From contig JAPFFF010000030.1 of assembly GCA_039105265.1 (NCBI GenBank), positions 372,001-436,000 of the forward strand: a stretch of 64,000 nucleotides of DNA, in the 5' to 3' direction. How positions within the stretch are numbered: position 1 is the first letter of the stretch; the number at the start of each line of letters is the position of its first letter. The translations under genes and the position numbers were made by a program. Under the pieces are notes generated by a model that made no database searches, had not been told where the DNA came from, and saw only the letters and a program-made list of their open reading frames with translations. This document shows positions 39,272 to 49,532 of this stretch, piece after piece. The stretch comes from Tritrichomonas musculus. Lineage: Eukaryota > Parabasalia > Tritrichomonadida > Tritrichomonadidae.

Positions 39272-42200
39272 TCAATAGTAAGTTCCAAATAGATCAAAAT
39301 GATAAAAAGTTAATGACAATTTGCCACTCCAGTCTGGTCCTGTTTGAATGAGTCTTACAATTCTGGTTGGTGGACTTGGGTGTGGAAATATGTAGATTCC
39401 AAGTTCTTCGTGTTCATTTTCTGATTTCTCGTCAATTTCCATCAATGTTATCCATGAGATTTCTTGCTTATTCGAGTCATCTAAACAAATCAATTTGTAG
39501 CTCTTCATCTTGCTGCTGTTTCGCCTCTTGAGTCTGAAACCTGTGAGAACAGCTGTGCCTTGTGTCAGTTCAACTTGGAACCACGAATTTGGTAAAGCAA
39601 AAGTGAAAATAGTGTCACTTGCATTGAGTGAGTAGAAATGATTGAGATCAAACCAAGGAGCTGAAATGATGACTGGGCATTTATGTGGATCTTTATTTAT
39701 ACTCTCATCAACAAGTGTCGCAAAGACTCCTCTTAAATATTTCGCTTCTGGTGATAAAAGTTCAATTCCTTTTATGTATAACTTATTATTTCCAAGGTCC
39801 CAATTTGGTCCTTTTTGTGTGAATCGAACTTTTTTACCTCGAACAGGAGTGAAATTGATCGTCATTTCTTTGTTTTTCCAATTTAATTCTTTGGCTTCCA
39901 TTATATACTTCACCAATTTACCATCAATTGTAATACAAAATGACTTAGGAAACCCTGCATGGCATGTATATAACTTCATTCCGCTGATCGTCACTGATGA
40001 TTGAAGCTCAAATTGAATGTAGAAATTTGGATCATTGCCTGTATAAAAGAAGTCATTAGGTTTATTAATAAGAAGATTGTAAACATCATTAGATGACTGG
40101 GATGAAATAAATAGTCTGTCAAATGGCGTTTTCTGTCTGGTTTTCAATTGACTCAAAAGTCCAGGTTTCCCTAAACTTATTTCAGCTGAAAAAGACATAT
40201 TGAATTTTGATTTAGGTGATGAAACAAGAACATTTTTTTCATTCTCAACAACTGGTAAAATTTCTTTATTAACAACTGGTGCCATTTCTTTTTTATTTGG
40301 AGATGTTACTGTTTGTTTTTTGGTTTTATCATCTAAGTATTTGATGAACTTTTTGGAATCTTCTGGATCAGTTTTTTCTATCAATTTTGCATAGAAACGT
40401 AAAGCATCAGGATGAAGTTTCCCAGCGGATTTTAATATGTATGAAATTGCAAGATTTTTCTCTTTTTTCGTTTGACTTTTTTCATATAAATATTTGCCAT
40501 ATTTATATGATGAATTTGGATTATCTTTATCGGCTGCTTCTTTGTAGAATGTGACTGCTTCTAATGGATTCTTTTCCGTTCCTATTCCATGTAAAAAATA
40601 ATCGCCAATGGCATCTAGTCCATCTGGATCATGTGCCTCTGCTGATTTGTTATAATAGTAAAATGAAATCAAATCTTGTTTAAGCTCTTTATAAATTTTT
40701 CCAAGATAAAAATCAGCTTTCGATGAACCAATATCGCTTGCTTCTGTGAGTAATTCACTCGCCTTTTCAATATCAACAGGCGTCCCATTTTTTCCTTCAT
40801 AATAACAAATACCTTCTCCAATAAGTAAATCTGTTCTATTTTTTGGTTCACTTAAGATTTTTTGTAATTTTTGGATTTTCTTTTCAGCTTGTGAAATTCC
40901 ATTTTCAAATGCTTTTCTATACATTAAAATTGCTAAATTAATATCATTTTGTTTCTCAATTATTGCGGCAAAATTATATTGCTGATAACCATCTTGAATA
41001 CTATGAAGATTCTCTTTTGCTTTTTCATAACAATATTGGAAATTCACATAATCTTCGGCCTTCTGATATAGGTTGCAGGCATCTGAGAAATCTTCATTTT
41101 CTTCAAATAATTTCGCAAATTCTTTGGCTGAATGAAGATAGTTTGATTCGTCTTTCATTAAAGAGAGATGCTTTAGAATACACTTCCGCCATTCACTAAA
41201 GGAGTTCGGTACATTGTTTTGCTTGGCAAGATTGTAATATTCTAACTTCTGCTCAAATGATGTAGTGTGTTTTGCACACTTCATGTATGCATATGAATAG
41301 CCTCTTTTGGCTGCTTCTGTGTAATAATCGAATGCTTCATCAACTTCACCGTTTTCAAGAAGTTCATCTCCTATCTTGACCAGATCTTCTGGTGAATGAT
41401 TCATGTTGTATGAAAGAGTTGATTGACTACATGATTGTGAGTTATTTGATGATGATGATGCCGATGGTTCTGCCTTTTCTTTAGTTGCATCAATAAATGA
41501 TGGATTAGGCAAAAGATTCTGCATATTAACTACATTTGTTGGTTTATAAAAAGAAATTGGAATTTGTTTGTTTTTATCCAAATTTATGATTTCAGATGAT
41601 GTTTGCTTATCTGTTGTATTTGCTTTGCTTGACAATGATTTTTCATTTGATGTTTCTAAATAATGAGAACTTGATTGCTTGCTGATTTGACTAGACTTAT
41701 TTGTTGTCGCTTTCCCTTCATTTGAAGGTAACTTACTTGAAACTGATTGCTTATTATTTGGTTGTAATTGAGCATCACTTGGTAATGTTTGTTTGAATAT
41801 TGAGCTAGAATTAGTTGAAGCGTGATTTATATTTTCAATTTTTACATTTTTTAATGATATTTGCATATCTGTTGTATTTGACTTGTTTGGCAGTGATTTT
41901 TCATTTGATTTTTCCATATAATGAGAACTTGATTGTTTGTTGATTTGATTGGACTTATCTGCTGTTGCATTTCCTTCGTTAATAGGTAGTTTACTTGAAA
42001 CTGATTGTTTATTACTTGATGGTAATTGAACATCATTTGGCATTGTTTGTTTGAATAGTGAGCTAGAATTAGTTGAAGCGTGATTTATATTTTCAATTTT
42101 TACATTTTTTAATGATATTTGCATGTCAGGTTTATTTGCTATGCTTGACAATGATTTTTCATTTGATTTTTCCATATAATGAGAACTTGATTGTTTGTTG

Positions 42201-45200
42201 ATTTGATTGGACTTATTTGTTGTCGCTTTCCCTTCATTTGAAGGTAACTTACTTGAAACTGATTGCTTATTATTTGGTTGTAATTGAACATCACTTGGTA
42301 ATGTTTGTTTGAATATTGAGCTAGAATTAGTTGAAGCGTGATTTATATTTTCAATTTTTACATTTTTTAATGATATTTGCATGTCAGGTTTATTTGCTAT
42401 GCTTGACAATGATTTTTCATTTGATTTTTCCATATAATGAGAACTTGATTGTTTGTTGATTTGATTGGACTTATTTGCTGTTGCATTTCCTTCGTTAATA
42501 GGTAGTTTACTTGAAATTGATTGTTTATTATTTGGTTGTAATTGAACATCACTAAGATTTTGTTGCTTGAATACTGAGCTAGAATTAGTTGAAGCTTGAT
42601 TTATATTTTCAATTTTTACGTTTTTGAATGATATTTGCTTTTCTATTGTATTTGACCTGTTTGGCAATGGTTTTTCTTTTGGTACCGATTTTTCATTATT
42701 TGAAGACAATTGAGCATCAATTGGAGCTGGTTTACTTGATAACGATTTATTACTATTAGAATTCAAATTAGAATTATCTTGTTTCATATTGTCTGAATTT
42801 ATGTATTTAGAAGATTGGTTATCATTTAATGATTTATCATTCAATTCTTTTGATTGCTTATTATTCAAAGATGATTGAGCATCAGTTTGATGCAAAGATT
42901 GTTTGTTTATTATGTTAGAACTGAATGAATTTTGTTTATCATTGTCTGCAGTAATGTTTTTAGAAAGAAATTCATCCTTTTTATTTTGCTTGTCTAAATC
43001 TTGTTTTGCATTAATTGTCTCCAAATTGTTTGTAGGTTGTATTTTTTGTGCTAGTTTCTCATAATTTGAAGGCATTTGAGCATTAATTGGAGCTGGTTTA
43101 TTTGTCTTCGTTGTTTGTTTGGTATTTTCTACTTTTATGACTTTAAAAGAGAGATGTTCATCATTTGCATTTGGTTTTTCTTTCAGTACTTCCGAATAGT
43201 TTGCAAATGAATGTTTGTTATTTTGACTTGAATTATTTTGGGCTGATTTTTCAATACCCGAAGGAATTTGAACATTGATTGGAATTGGTAATGATTGCTT
43301 CTTTGCTGAATTCGAAACAGCAGGAAATGTTTTAGTATAGACAGCATTTGTGTTTTTAGATGATAATTGAACATTTATTGGTGGCTGTTTAATTGTGGTT
43401 GATTCTTTATCACTAGTATGGATAAAGTTAGACAATGACTGCTTGTCATTGCTATTAAGTAATACTTGTTTAATGTTTGATGGTAATTGAACATTTATTG
43501 GATGTTGATTGTGATATACTGTATCTGATGAACCTTGTCTGTTATTGCTTTGAACACTAACTTTTTGTGGCTCGTTCTTTAATGCTTGTATATTGATTGT
43601 ATTCAATGATGATTCACTGTTGTCTGCTTTTGAATTACTTATATTGGGATGGTTATTGAACGAATTTAATGTCCTTTCATTGTCTTTTTGTTTTTCATTT
43701 GTTTTCACCTTTTCTGGGTCCATTTGTTGGATTCTTTGGAGGATTTTTTCAGCTTCACGATTTCCCAAAATTTTAGATTTATGTAAATATTTCATTCCTT
43801 TTTCAATGTCGATTGTCAATCCATTTTCACCACATAAATAATGCTTTCCAAGTATGAAAGCAGCCTCCATTTGATTAGAATCTGCAGAAGCTTCAAGAAG
43901 AAAGTTTGCTGTTTCAAAATCGCCGAATTTTTCTATCATTCGTGCAGCTTGGAAAATATCATTTGCATTTCCTTTAAATGCGCTTTTAATGACTTCTTCC
44001 TTAGGATCAACTTGACCAGAACGAGACAAGAATTTTTGGATTTTATCTTTAACTCTTGATAAATCAGGTGGTAACAATGAGTAAATTTCTGGATGTTTTT
44101 CTTTTATTAAAATCATTTGATTAGACTTCAAAAGATACTTGATTCCTTCTTCATTATTTTGTTCAACATATTTCCCTTTAATTAATTCCAAACCATATTG
44201 ATAACGAGCTTTATGTATCTGACAAATGTACTTATTATCATCTTCTAAATCTGCCAAAACTTTTATGTATTTCAATGCTTGTTTATAATCAATTTGTTTT
44301 AAGCATTTAATTATTAAGAATAAAACTTTCGTTTTCTTTTTCATATCATATAAATTTATTAACACATCAGCTGCTTTTTGTACATTTTTTTCAACACCAA
44401 TTCCATTCATGAGATCTTTTGCATAAGGAATAAAAGCTTTGGTGTAATTGGCTTTATATGCATTCTTAATGTAAATGTGTCCAAGCTTTTTATCTTCTGT
44501 ACAAAGACCAAAGTTTAATTGTGCCAAAGGAAGTTCTTGATCAGCTGCTCTTTTAAGATATTTCAAGCCAAGTTCTTTGTCATTTCTATCATTATATAGT
44601 GCAATTCCATAATTACAGATTCCAATCAAATCTCCTTGATTTGCTGCCTTTTCAAGATAAGCCAAGCCAAGTTCTTGATTCTTTTCTATTCCATCTCCAT
44701 TTTGAAGCATGATTCCATATAAAGATTGCGCTTTTGCGTATCCTAAATCGGCTGATTGCTTTAAATATTTCATTGCTTTTTCATTATAAAATGCAGAAGA
44801 GCCATTTTTATAGAAAAATTTCCCTAATTTGTAAATAATCAAAGAATTGTTTGTTTTGGCAAGTTTTTCTTCATATTTAAATAAAAGATTTTTAGATTTC
44901 AAATTTTTATAAATTGGAAAAAGTTTATTCTGTGGCGTTTTTTCATCAAAGTTTAGTTTATCCAAATGAATTGAATTTAAATCATTACTTTTTGGTTCAT
45001 TTGAAGGAATAATTTCTGCTGATTGTAATTCATTTTCCATATCGAATTGTTTTACTGGTGGTGAATTATTTGAATCTTTGTTTGTTGAAATATTATCCTG
45101 TGTTTCATTTGTTAAAATAATAATTTTTTTGATCACATCTTTATTCCCCATTTGATAAGCTTTTTTATAAAATTCCAATGCTGTTTTATAATCCTTTTGA

Positions 45201-46651
45201 ATTCCAATTCCATTAAAATTGGCATCAGCATATTCAACAATTGCTGATTTATTTCCCAATTCAGCAGCAACTTTAAAATATTTCATTGCTAATTTTTCAT
45301 CTTTATCAACAAATTTTCCTGTTTTTAATAGCAATCCAAAATTGTAATAAGCATCAGGATCTCCTTTATCAATAGCACTCCTAATCAGTGCCAGTCCTTT
45401 ATTTTTTCTTTCATTTGTTGGATTGTTTTCAAATAATGACAATGCATAATTAACTTGTGCATTAGAAAGGCCAAAATAAGCAGCTTTTTTAAAGCATTCT
45501 TCAGCTTTTTCAAAGTCAACAGAAACTCCAGTTCCTGACTTTAAAGCTAGTCCATAATTGTTTAAACCATGAATATTTCCTTGTTCTGCAGATAACTTCA
45601 AATAATTTGCACCTTCAATTAATTTATTCTTCCTTTTATTAGGATCATTCAATAGCAGAATTCCAAAGTTATTTTGTCCATCAGAGTCATTCAAATGTGC
45701 TGCCTTTTCATAATAATGCAATGCTTTTTTATAATCAGTTTTCTCATATCTTTTACCAAGAGTATTCAAAGCATAAGGATCATTATTATTAGCTAACGAA
45801 ACTATATAATCTCTGCTAATAAAGTTGTCATATAACTCTTTAATCGAAACATTTCCAATTGATGCTTTTGTTCCTTTTAAATAGGTTGAAATTTGCTTGA
45901 AAGTCGGTCTTTTTTCAATTGAAGAATTCAAACAACTTAGAATCAAGTCAGAAAAAAATGGACCTAAATTATTAAATCTTCTTTGTTCTATGAAAAATTG
46001 TAACGATTCTTGCTCAGTCTGCTGATAATAACAACGATAGATATCACAAATTAAAACGCCAAACGAATAAATATCGTTCGCCAAAAGAGGAACATCGTTT
46101 TGCATGAATGGGTCTCTATAATCTTCATCGAACATGTACAAATCATTATAATATACTTTCTTGATTGGATACAGTCCAAAATCGCACAAATAACACTGTT
46201 TGGCCGCATCAACAATGATGTTTGAAGGACACAAATTTCCATGATAAATAAGATTCGAATGAAGATAATTCATTCCTTCAGCTACAGCAAATAAACATCC
46301 CATTATGTCTTGTATTGACCATTCATGGCGAAATTTACCATCGTTTAAGACTTGCTGTAGTGTTGTGAGTGAAATAAATGGCATTGAAAAAGTGGGATTA
46401 AATTTCATTTTATATGAAAATGATAATTGAGTGTAGCTTTGGATATATTGGCTGTTTTGGTTCTTGATTCTTTGAAAGGTGTTCAAAATGATTTTCTGTT
46501 TTTCAGGACTACTACAATCAAATCTAAATTTTTTAAATATATATTTGGGTAAGGATGAATCTATCTTGGTACTAGTGTATATTCTTGTGTAACTTGTTGT
46601 TTCTTGTAATTCTGGCTCATTAAAATTGGTAAAATCTATAAAAAAATTCAT
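39272..46651 (-). CDS. Giant pseudokinase / Sel1-repeat / discoidin-like protein
   Basis: The 2459-residue frame is uninterrupted. Residues about 15-275 form a kinase fold with YHGNLCPSNIIVD where HRD is expected and an intact CDFG, so catalytic activity is doubtful. Sel1 repeats (helix pairs with A..G...A and DYKKALEFYKKA) occupy about 290-520, 600-860 and 900-985, and again about 1750-2090. Between 990 and 1740 lies a Ser/Asn/Gln/Lys-rich region containing four near-identical 86-residue tandem repeats (about 1325-1685). The C-terminus holds two discoidin/F5-8C-like beta sandwiches (about 2150-2320 and 2325-2459; FYIQFELQSSVTISGMKLYT; WFQVELTQGTAVLTGFRLKR). Kinase-Sel1 proteins are common in trichomonads and may act as scaffolds; the discoidin-like end suggests ligand or glycan binding, but no signal peptide is seen. 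Confidence 0.92.
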   Translation of the reverse strand: MNFFIDFTNFNEPELQETTSYTRIYTSTKIDSSLPKYIFKKFRFDCSSPEKQKIILNTFQRIKNQNSQYIQSYTQLSFSYKMKFNPTFSMPFISLTTLQQVLNDGKFRHEWSIQDIMGCLFAVAEGMNYLHSNLIYHGNLCPSNIIVDAAKQCYLCDFGLYPIKKVYYNDLYMFDEDYRDPFMQNDVPLLANDIYSFGVLICDIYRCYYQQTEQESLQFFIEQRRFNNLGPFFSDLILSCLNSSIEKRPTFKQISTYLKGTKASIGNVSIKELYDNFISRDYIVSLANNNDPYALNTLGKRYEKTDYKKALHYYEKAAHLNDSDGQNNFGILLLNDPNKRKNKLIEGANYLKLSAEQGNIHGLNNYGLALKSGTGVSVDFEKAEECFKKAAYFGLSNAQVNYALSLFENNPTNERKNKGLALIRSAIDKGDPDAYYNFGLLLKTGKFVDKDEKLAMKYFKVAAELGNKSAIVEYADANFNGIGIQKDYKTALEFYKKAYQMGNKDVIKKIIILTNETQDNISTNKDSNNSPPVKQFDMENELQSAEIIPSNEPKSNDLNSIHLDKLNFDEKTPQNKLFPIYKNLKSKNLLFKYEEKLAKTNNSLIIYKLGKFFYKNGSSAFYNEKAMKYLKQSADLGYAKAQSLYGIMLQNGDGIEKNQELGLAYLEKAANQGDLIGICNYGIALYNDRNDKELGLKYLKRAADQELPLAQLNFGLCTEDKKLGHIYIKNAYKANYTKAFIPYAKDLMNGIGVEKNVQKAADVLINLYDMKKKTKVLFLIIKCLKQIDYKQALKYIKVLADLEDDNKYICQIHKARYQYGLELIKGKYVEQNNEEGIKYLLKSNQMILIKEKHPEIYSLLPPDLSRVKDKIQKFLSRSGQVDPKEEVIKSAFKGNANDIFQAARMIEKFGDFETANFLLEASADSNQMEAAFILGKHYLCGENGLTIDIEKGMKYLHKSKILGNREAEKILQRIQQMDPEKVKTNEKQKDNERTLNSFNNHPNISNSKADNSESSLNTINIQALKNEPQKVSVQSNNRQGSSDTVYHNQHPINVQLPSNIKQVLLNSNDKQSLSNFIHTSDKESTTIKQPPINVQLSSKNTNAVYTKTFPAVSNSAKKQSLPIPINVQIPSGIEKSAQNNSSQNNKHSFANYSEVLKEKPNANDEHLSFKVIKVENTKQTTKTNKPAPINAQMPSNYEKLAQKIQPTNNLETINAKQDLDKQNKKDEFLSKNITADNDKQNSFSSNIINKQSLHQTDAQSSLNNKQSKELNDKSLNDNQSSKYINSDNMKQDNSNLNSNSNKSLSSKPAPIDAQLSSNNEKSVPKEKPLPNRSNTIEKQISFKNVKIENINQASTNSSSVFKQQNLSDVQLQPNNKQSISSKLPINEGNATANKSNQINKQSSSHYMEKSNEKSLSSIANKPDMQISLKNVKIENINHASTNSSSIFKQTLPSDVQLQPNNKQSVSSKLPSNEGKATTNKSNQINKQSSSHYMEKSNEKSLSSIANKPDMQISLKNVKIENINHASTNSSSLFKQTMPNDVQLPSSNKQSVSSKLPINEGNATADKSNQINKQSSSHYMEKSNEKSLPNKSNTTDMQISLKNVKIENINHASTNSSSIFKQTLPSDAQLQPNNKQSVSSKLPSNEGKATTNKSSQISKQSSSHYLETSNEKSLSSKANTTDKQTSSEIINLDKNKQIPISFYKPTNVVNMQNLLPNPSFIDATKEKAEPSASSSSNNSQSCSQSTLSYNMNHSPEDLVKIGDELLENGEVDEAFDYYTEAAKRGYSYAYMKCAKHTTSFEQKLEYYNLAKQNNVPNSFSEWRKCILKHLSLMKDESNYLHSAKEFAKLFEENEDFSDACNLYQKAEDYVNFQYCYEKAKENLHSIQDGYQQYNFAAIIEKQNDINLAILMYRKAFENGISQAEKKIQKLQKILSEPKNRTDLLIGEGICYYEGKNGTPVDIEKASELLTEASDIGSSKADFYLGKIYKELKQDLISFYYYNKSAEAHDPDGLDAIGDYFLHGIGTEKNPLEAVTFYKEAADKDNPNSSYKYGKYLYEKSQTKKEKNLAISYILKSAGKLHPDALRFYAKLIEKTDPEDSKKFIKYLDDKTKKQTVTSPNKKEMAPVVNKEILPVVENEKNVLVSSPKSKFNMSFSAEISLGKPGLLSQLKTRQKTPFDRLFISSQSSNDVYNLLINKPNDFFYTGNDPNFYIQFELQSSVTISGMKLYTCHAGFPKSFCITIDGKLVKYIMEAKELNWKNKEMTINFTPVRGKKVRFTQKGPNWDLGNNKLYIKGIELLSPEAKYLRGVFATLVDESINKDPHKCPVIISAPWFDLNHFYSLNASDTIFTFALPNSWFQVELTQGTAVLTGFRLKRRNSSKMKSYKLICLDDSNKQEISWITLMEIDEKSENEHEELGIYIFPHPSPPTRIVRLIQTGPDWSGKLSLTFYHFDLFGTYY
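41600..42660 (-). repeat. 258-bp in-frame tandem repeat, four copies
   Basis: The landmark box TAATGAGAACTTGATTG recurs at 41661, 41919, 42177 and 42435, exactly 258 bp (86 codons) apart. Copies differ by scattered substitutions; the middle two are closest. The outer copy at 41600-41680 is the most diverged. It lies within the low-complexity part of the Sel1 gene and is likely length-polymorphic. Confidence 0.93.
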
Positions 46652-46975
46652 GTTATTGCCTCCCCAAGAATAGATTATGTACGATCATTTATCAATTCAA
46701 TTTTTTATTAACGTTCATTGAATTTGGGAAGGAGGTAAGATTTCATAGTGAAAATACATTCATTGTATATATGAAAATAGGATTTATTTGCTTAATTATT
46801 CGAGAATTATGTATACTTACAATTTGATTAAAGTATCTACATATCAATAAATATTTTTTTTTTTTTTTTTGCCTTATCATCTTATGAAATAATATATTCA
46901 TTAACCAAAATAGAGGATATTGTATTTTAAATAAATAAAGGATGTTGGAAAATAATGTTTTATTATTAAATAAAA
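46652..46975. other. Spacer upstream of the giant Sel1 gene
   Basis: About 320 bp with a T tract at about 46855-46871. The minus-strand frame through it (78 codons) includes a poly-Lys run translated from that tract and is rejected. No clear promoter motif is visible. Confidence 0.4.
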
Positions 46976-47066
46976 TCATTTGATCTTATTTTTATCCTTT
47001 GATAGTAAAAGTTGAACAATTTCTTCATTTCCTTTTTCTTTAGCAATCTGCAAAAGTGTTTTATGA
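46976..47066 (-). pseudogene. Detached ankyrin-repeat tail
   Basis: The minus strand encodes KTLLQIAKEKGNEEIVQLLL followed by SKDKNKIK and a stop, a typical last ankyrin repeat. It lies about 265 bp downstream of the ankyrin gene stop and has no start. No splice signal of the type seen at 9120 joins it to that gene. I read it as the old 3' end of an ankyrin gene, either of this gene before its present C-terminus arose or of a lost neighbour. Confidence 0.7.
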
Positions 47067-47330
47067 AAAAAAATTTAATAAATTTTATTCATATTATTAA
47101 CTATAAAATCTTATTTAAAAATTAATATTAAATTTCAAAAGAAAAATGTATCATGAACTATATAAAAAAACAAAAAATTAAAATCCTATAAAAAAAATAA
47201 TCTTTTGAATATCATTAAAATTCCTTGCATTTAAACTGTATCATAATAGTGAATTTTGAATAGTATAAATAATAAATTCAAGGAACTATGTTAAAAAGGA
47301 AAAGTATTTGAACTCTATTAAAATCAAATT

Positions 47331-49532
47331 TCAAAATTTTATCAAAACAATTAAATTTTGAATCATATTAAAAAAATCCACATTTGAAATCATTATCGTC
47401 AATATTCCCAATCCAAAATGTGCCAAAGCTCTCATTATCTTTCTTCCATTAGAAATTGAACTAATTCCCAAATATCCAAAGGTTACAAGTAATACAAAGG
47501 CTATAAAAGCCTTTTTCCAATTTCTTTTTCGTAAGTATGAAATGCATTTATCATTAATATCAATTTCTTGGTGTTCGTTTAACAAAATTTTAACGATTTC
47601 AGTATTTCCAATTTCAATTGCTTGCTGCAAAGGTGTTTTTCTTTTCTTAAGCACATCATTATCTTGAGTAATAGTACTCCATTTCGACTTTTTATTCAAA
47701 TCAATTTTTTTATCATTAGTTAATAAAGAATGAATGATTTCAATGTTTTGATTTTCAATTGCCATGCATAAGGCAGTCTTCTTTGCTGTTTTTTGGTCTT
47801 TATAAACAATTGACAAATCATTGATATTGATTTTTCTATTTGCAATTAAAAGATCAACCAAAGCTTTGTTATTGTTTTCGACAGCAATAAATAATGCAGT
47901 TTTTGAATATGAATCATCGTTCATAATGTCTTTCTTGAATAATTTTTGATTTACATCTATTTTTGGGTGATTTAAAAGAAGAGAAACAATTTCTAAATTG
48001 TCTCGTTCAATAGCTTCAAACAAAACATTCTTCGTTTCTTCTTTATCTCCAATGTTTATATTTATTTCTTCATTTATTTTGATTTTCTTTTGTTGTAATA
48101 AAAACTGAATGATATCAATATTATTGTTCATTACAGCATAAAATAAAGGAGTCCTTTCTATTTTTGAGCCAATGATAATGTTTCCTTCTTTGAACACATA
48201 TTTATTATTGATGTCTGTTTTTGGATGATTTACTAATGTTTTAGCAATCTCTAAATAATTGTTTTTAACGGCGGCTATCAAAGCATTTGTTTGTATGGTA
48301 TCTCCTTCATTTGTTTTCACAACACATTTGTAATTTACATTAATGTCATGATGTTCCATTAATAATTTAACAATATCTATATTCCTTTTTTTAACAGAAT
48401 CAGTTAAAATAAATTTTTCTTTCAAAAACTTTTTCGTCAAATTTGTTGAATTGAGAAGTAATTTTGCAGGAATAAAATGATCATATCGGCATAGATAATA
48501 TAAAAGGTTTAACTGATCAATGTTATCAAAATCTGTTAAGTATTCAAAATTATAATACTTGAGCATTTTAATAATGGCTGCTTCATTCAAACCTTGTGAC
48601 ATTTTGTTCTTAAAATATTCGGCTAATTCATTATGATGACATTTTATTGATTCAATGAAGCAGTTAAAATAATAATCATTGTCATCAATATCAGTTTTAT
48701 TATCTTCAAGAATGTGAATTATCTGATAGTTATTCCCATGAATTGCATAGAGCATCAACGATGGAGATTGTGTGACATTCATTTTGAGTAAATATTTGAA
48801 TATTCGAATTGAGCCAAAAAATGCTGAATAATCAATTAAATTTGCTTTATTTTTGATCAAAAACGAATTTGTTTCAAATACAGAAGGCTGAAAGGAAGAA
48901 TCCAAAGAAATATTCTTCTTGTTTACATATGAAATAAATTCATCAAGCGAGTCTTTTCTTATTATTAGACAAACATTGATACAATTCTCTCCAATCTCTC
49001 TTGTTTTCTCAAATATGTAATCGTTGCTGAATATTGGCTGAACTTTCTGAAGATTCGAATAAAGCATTTTTTCTTTGTCATTTGTAATGAAAAATTCTTT
49101 AAATTCATTCAAAAGATAGAAATCATATTTGTAATTTCGATACTTTTCTTTTCGGAATGTGAGCCAAAAAGATTTATTTGAATTAATGATTTTTTCTTTG
49201 AATATAAATAAAGTAATCCTCTTGTTTGAATGAAAAATGTTAAAAATTTCTTCATCTGAAAAATAATTGTGAATTTCATTTTTGAAAAAAATGATGATTG
49301 TTTCAATTTTGGCCCAGAAATCTTTTGTTCTTTGATGGTTATTTGATATTTTTGTTATTAGGTGAAGGAATCCCTTCAATTTAAATCTATCATTTTTTAT
49401 ATTTGTAAAAAGTTCAATCGAGTTTTGTAGTTCTTCTTTGTAATCATCTTTATTAATGTAGTCATTAAGAATGAAATCATGTAATGATTTCATTTCTGTG
49501 AAATATGAGAGTATCGCATCTATTTTGTTCAT
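47331..49532 (-). CDS. DUF3447/ankyrin-repeat protein with C-terminal membrane segment
   Basis: The 733-residue protein has three parts. Residues 1-345 are helical and include a DUF3447-like segment at about 220-300 (LIDYSAFFGSIRIFKYLL, LMLYAIHGNNYQIIHILE). The same module is fused to LRR_5 repeats in the gene at 1450-5133, with IKCHHNE present in both. Residues about 395-670 are seven or so ankyrin repeats (TPLFYAVMNNNIDIIQFLL; TALFIAVENNNKALVDLLI), with long insertions between helices. The C-terminus replaces the usual capping repeat with two hydrophobic stretches, KAFIAFVLLVTFGYLGI and LGILTIMISNVDFF, probably membrane segments. A membrane-tethered scaffold is a reasonable inference. It is an intact single frame. 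Confidence 0.92.
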   Translation of the reverse strand: MNKIDAILSYFTEMKSLHDFILNDYINKDDYKEELQNSIELFTNIKNDRFKLKGFLHLITKISNNHQRTKDFWAKIETIIIFFKNEIHNYFSDEEIFNIFHSNKRITLFIFKEKIINSNKSFWLTFRKEKYRNYKYDFYLLNEFKEFFITNDKEKMLYSNLQKVQPIFSNDYIFEKTREIGENCINVCLIIRKDSLDEFISYVNKKNISLDSSFQPSVFETNSFLIKNKANLIDYSAFFGSIRIFKYLLKMNVTQSPSLMLYAIHGNNYQIIHILEDNKTDIDDNDYYFNCFIESIKCHHNELAEYFKNKMSQGLNEAAIIKMLKYYNFEYLTDFDNIDQLNLLYYLCRYDHFIPAKLLLNSTNLTKKFLKEKFILTDSVKKRNIDIVKLLMEHHDINVNYKCVVKTNEGDTIQTNALIAAVKNNYLEIAKTLVNHPKTDINNKYVFKEGNIIIGSKIERTPLFYAVMNNNIDIIQFLLQQKKIKINEEININIGDKEETKNVLFEAIERDNLEIVSLLLNHPKIDVNQKLFKKDIMNDDSYSKTALFIAVENNNKALVDLLIANRKININDLSIVYKDQKTAKKTALCMAIENQNIEIIHSLLTNDKKIDLNKKSKWSTITQDNDVLKKRKTPLQQAIEIGNTEIVKILLNEHQEIDINDKCISYLRKRNWKKAFIAFVLLVTFGYLGISSISNGRKIMRALAHFGLGILTIMISNVDFFNMIQNLIVLIKF

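Noticed and set aside
46743-46979. 78-codon minus-strand frame upstream of the Sel1 gene
   Set aside because: It contains a Lys run translated from a poly-T tract and otherwise has chance composition.
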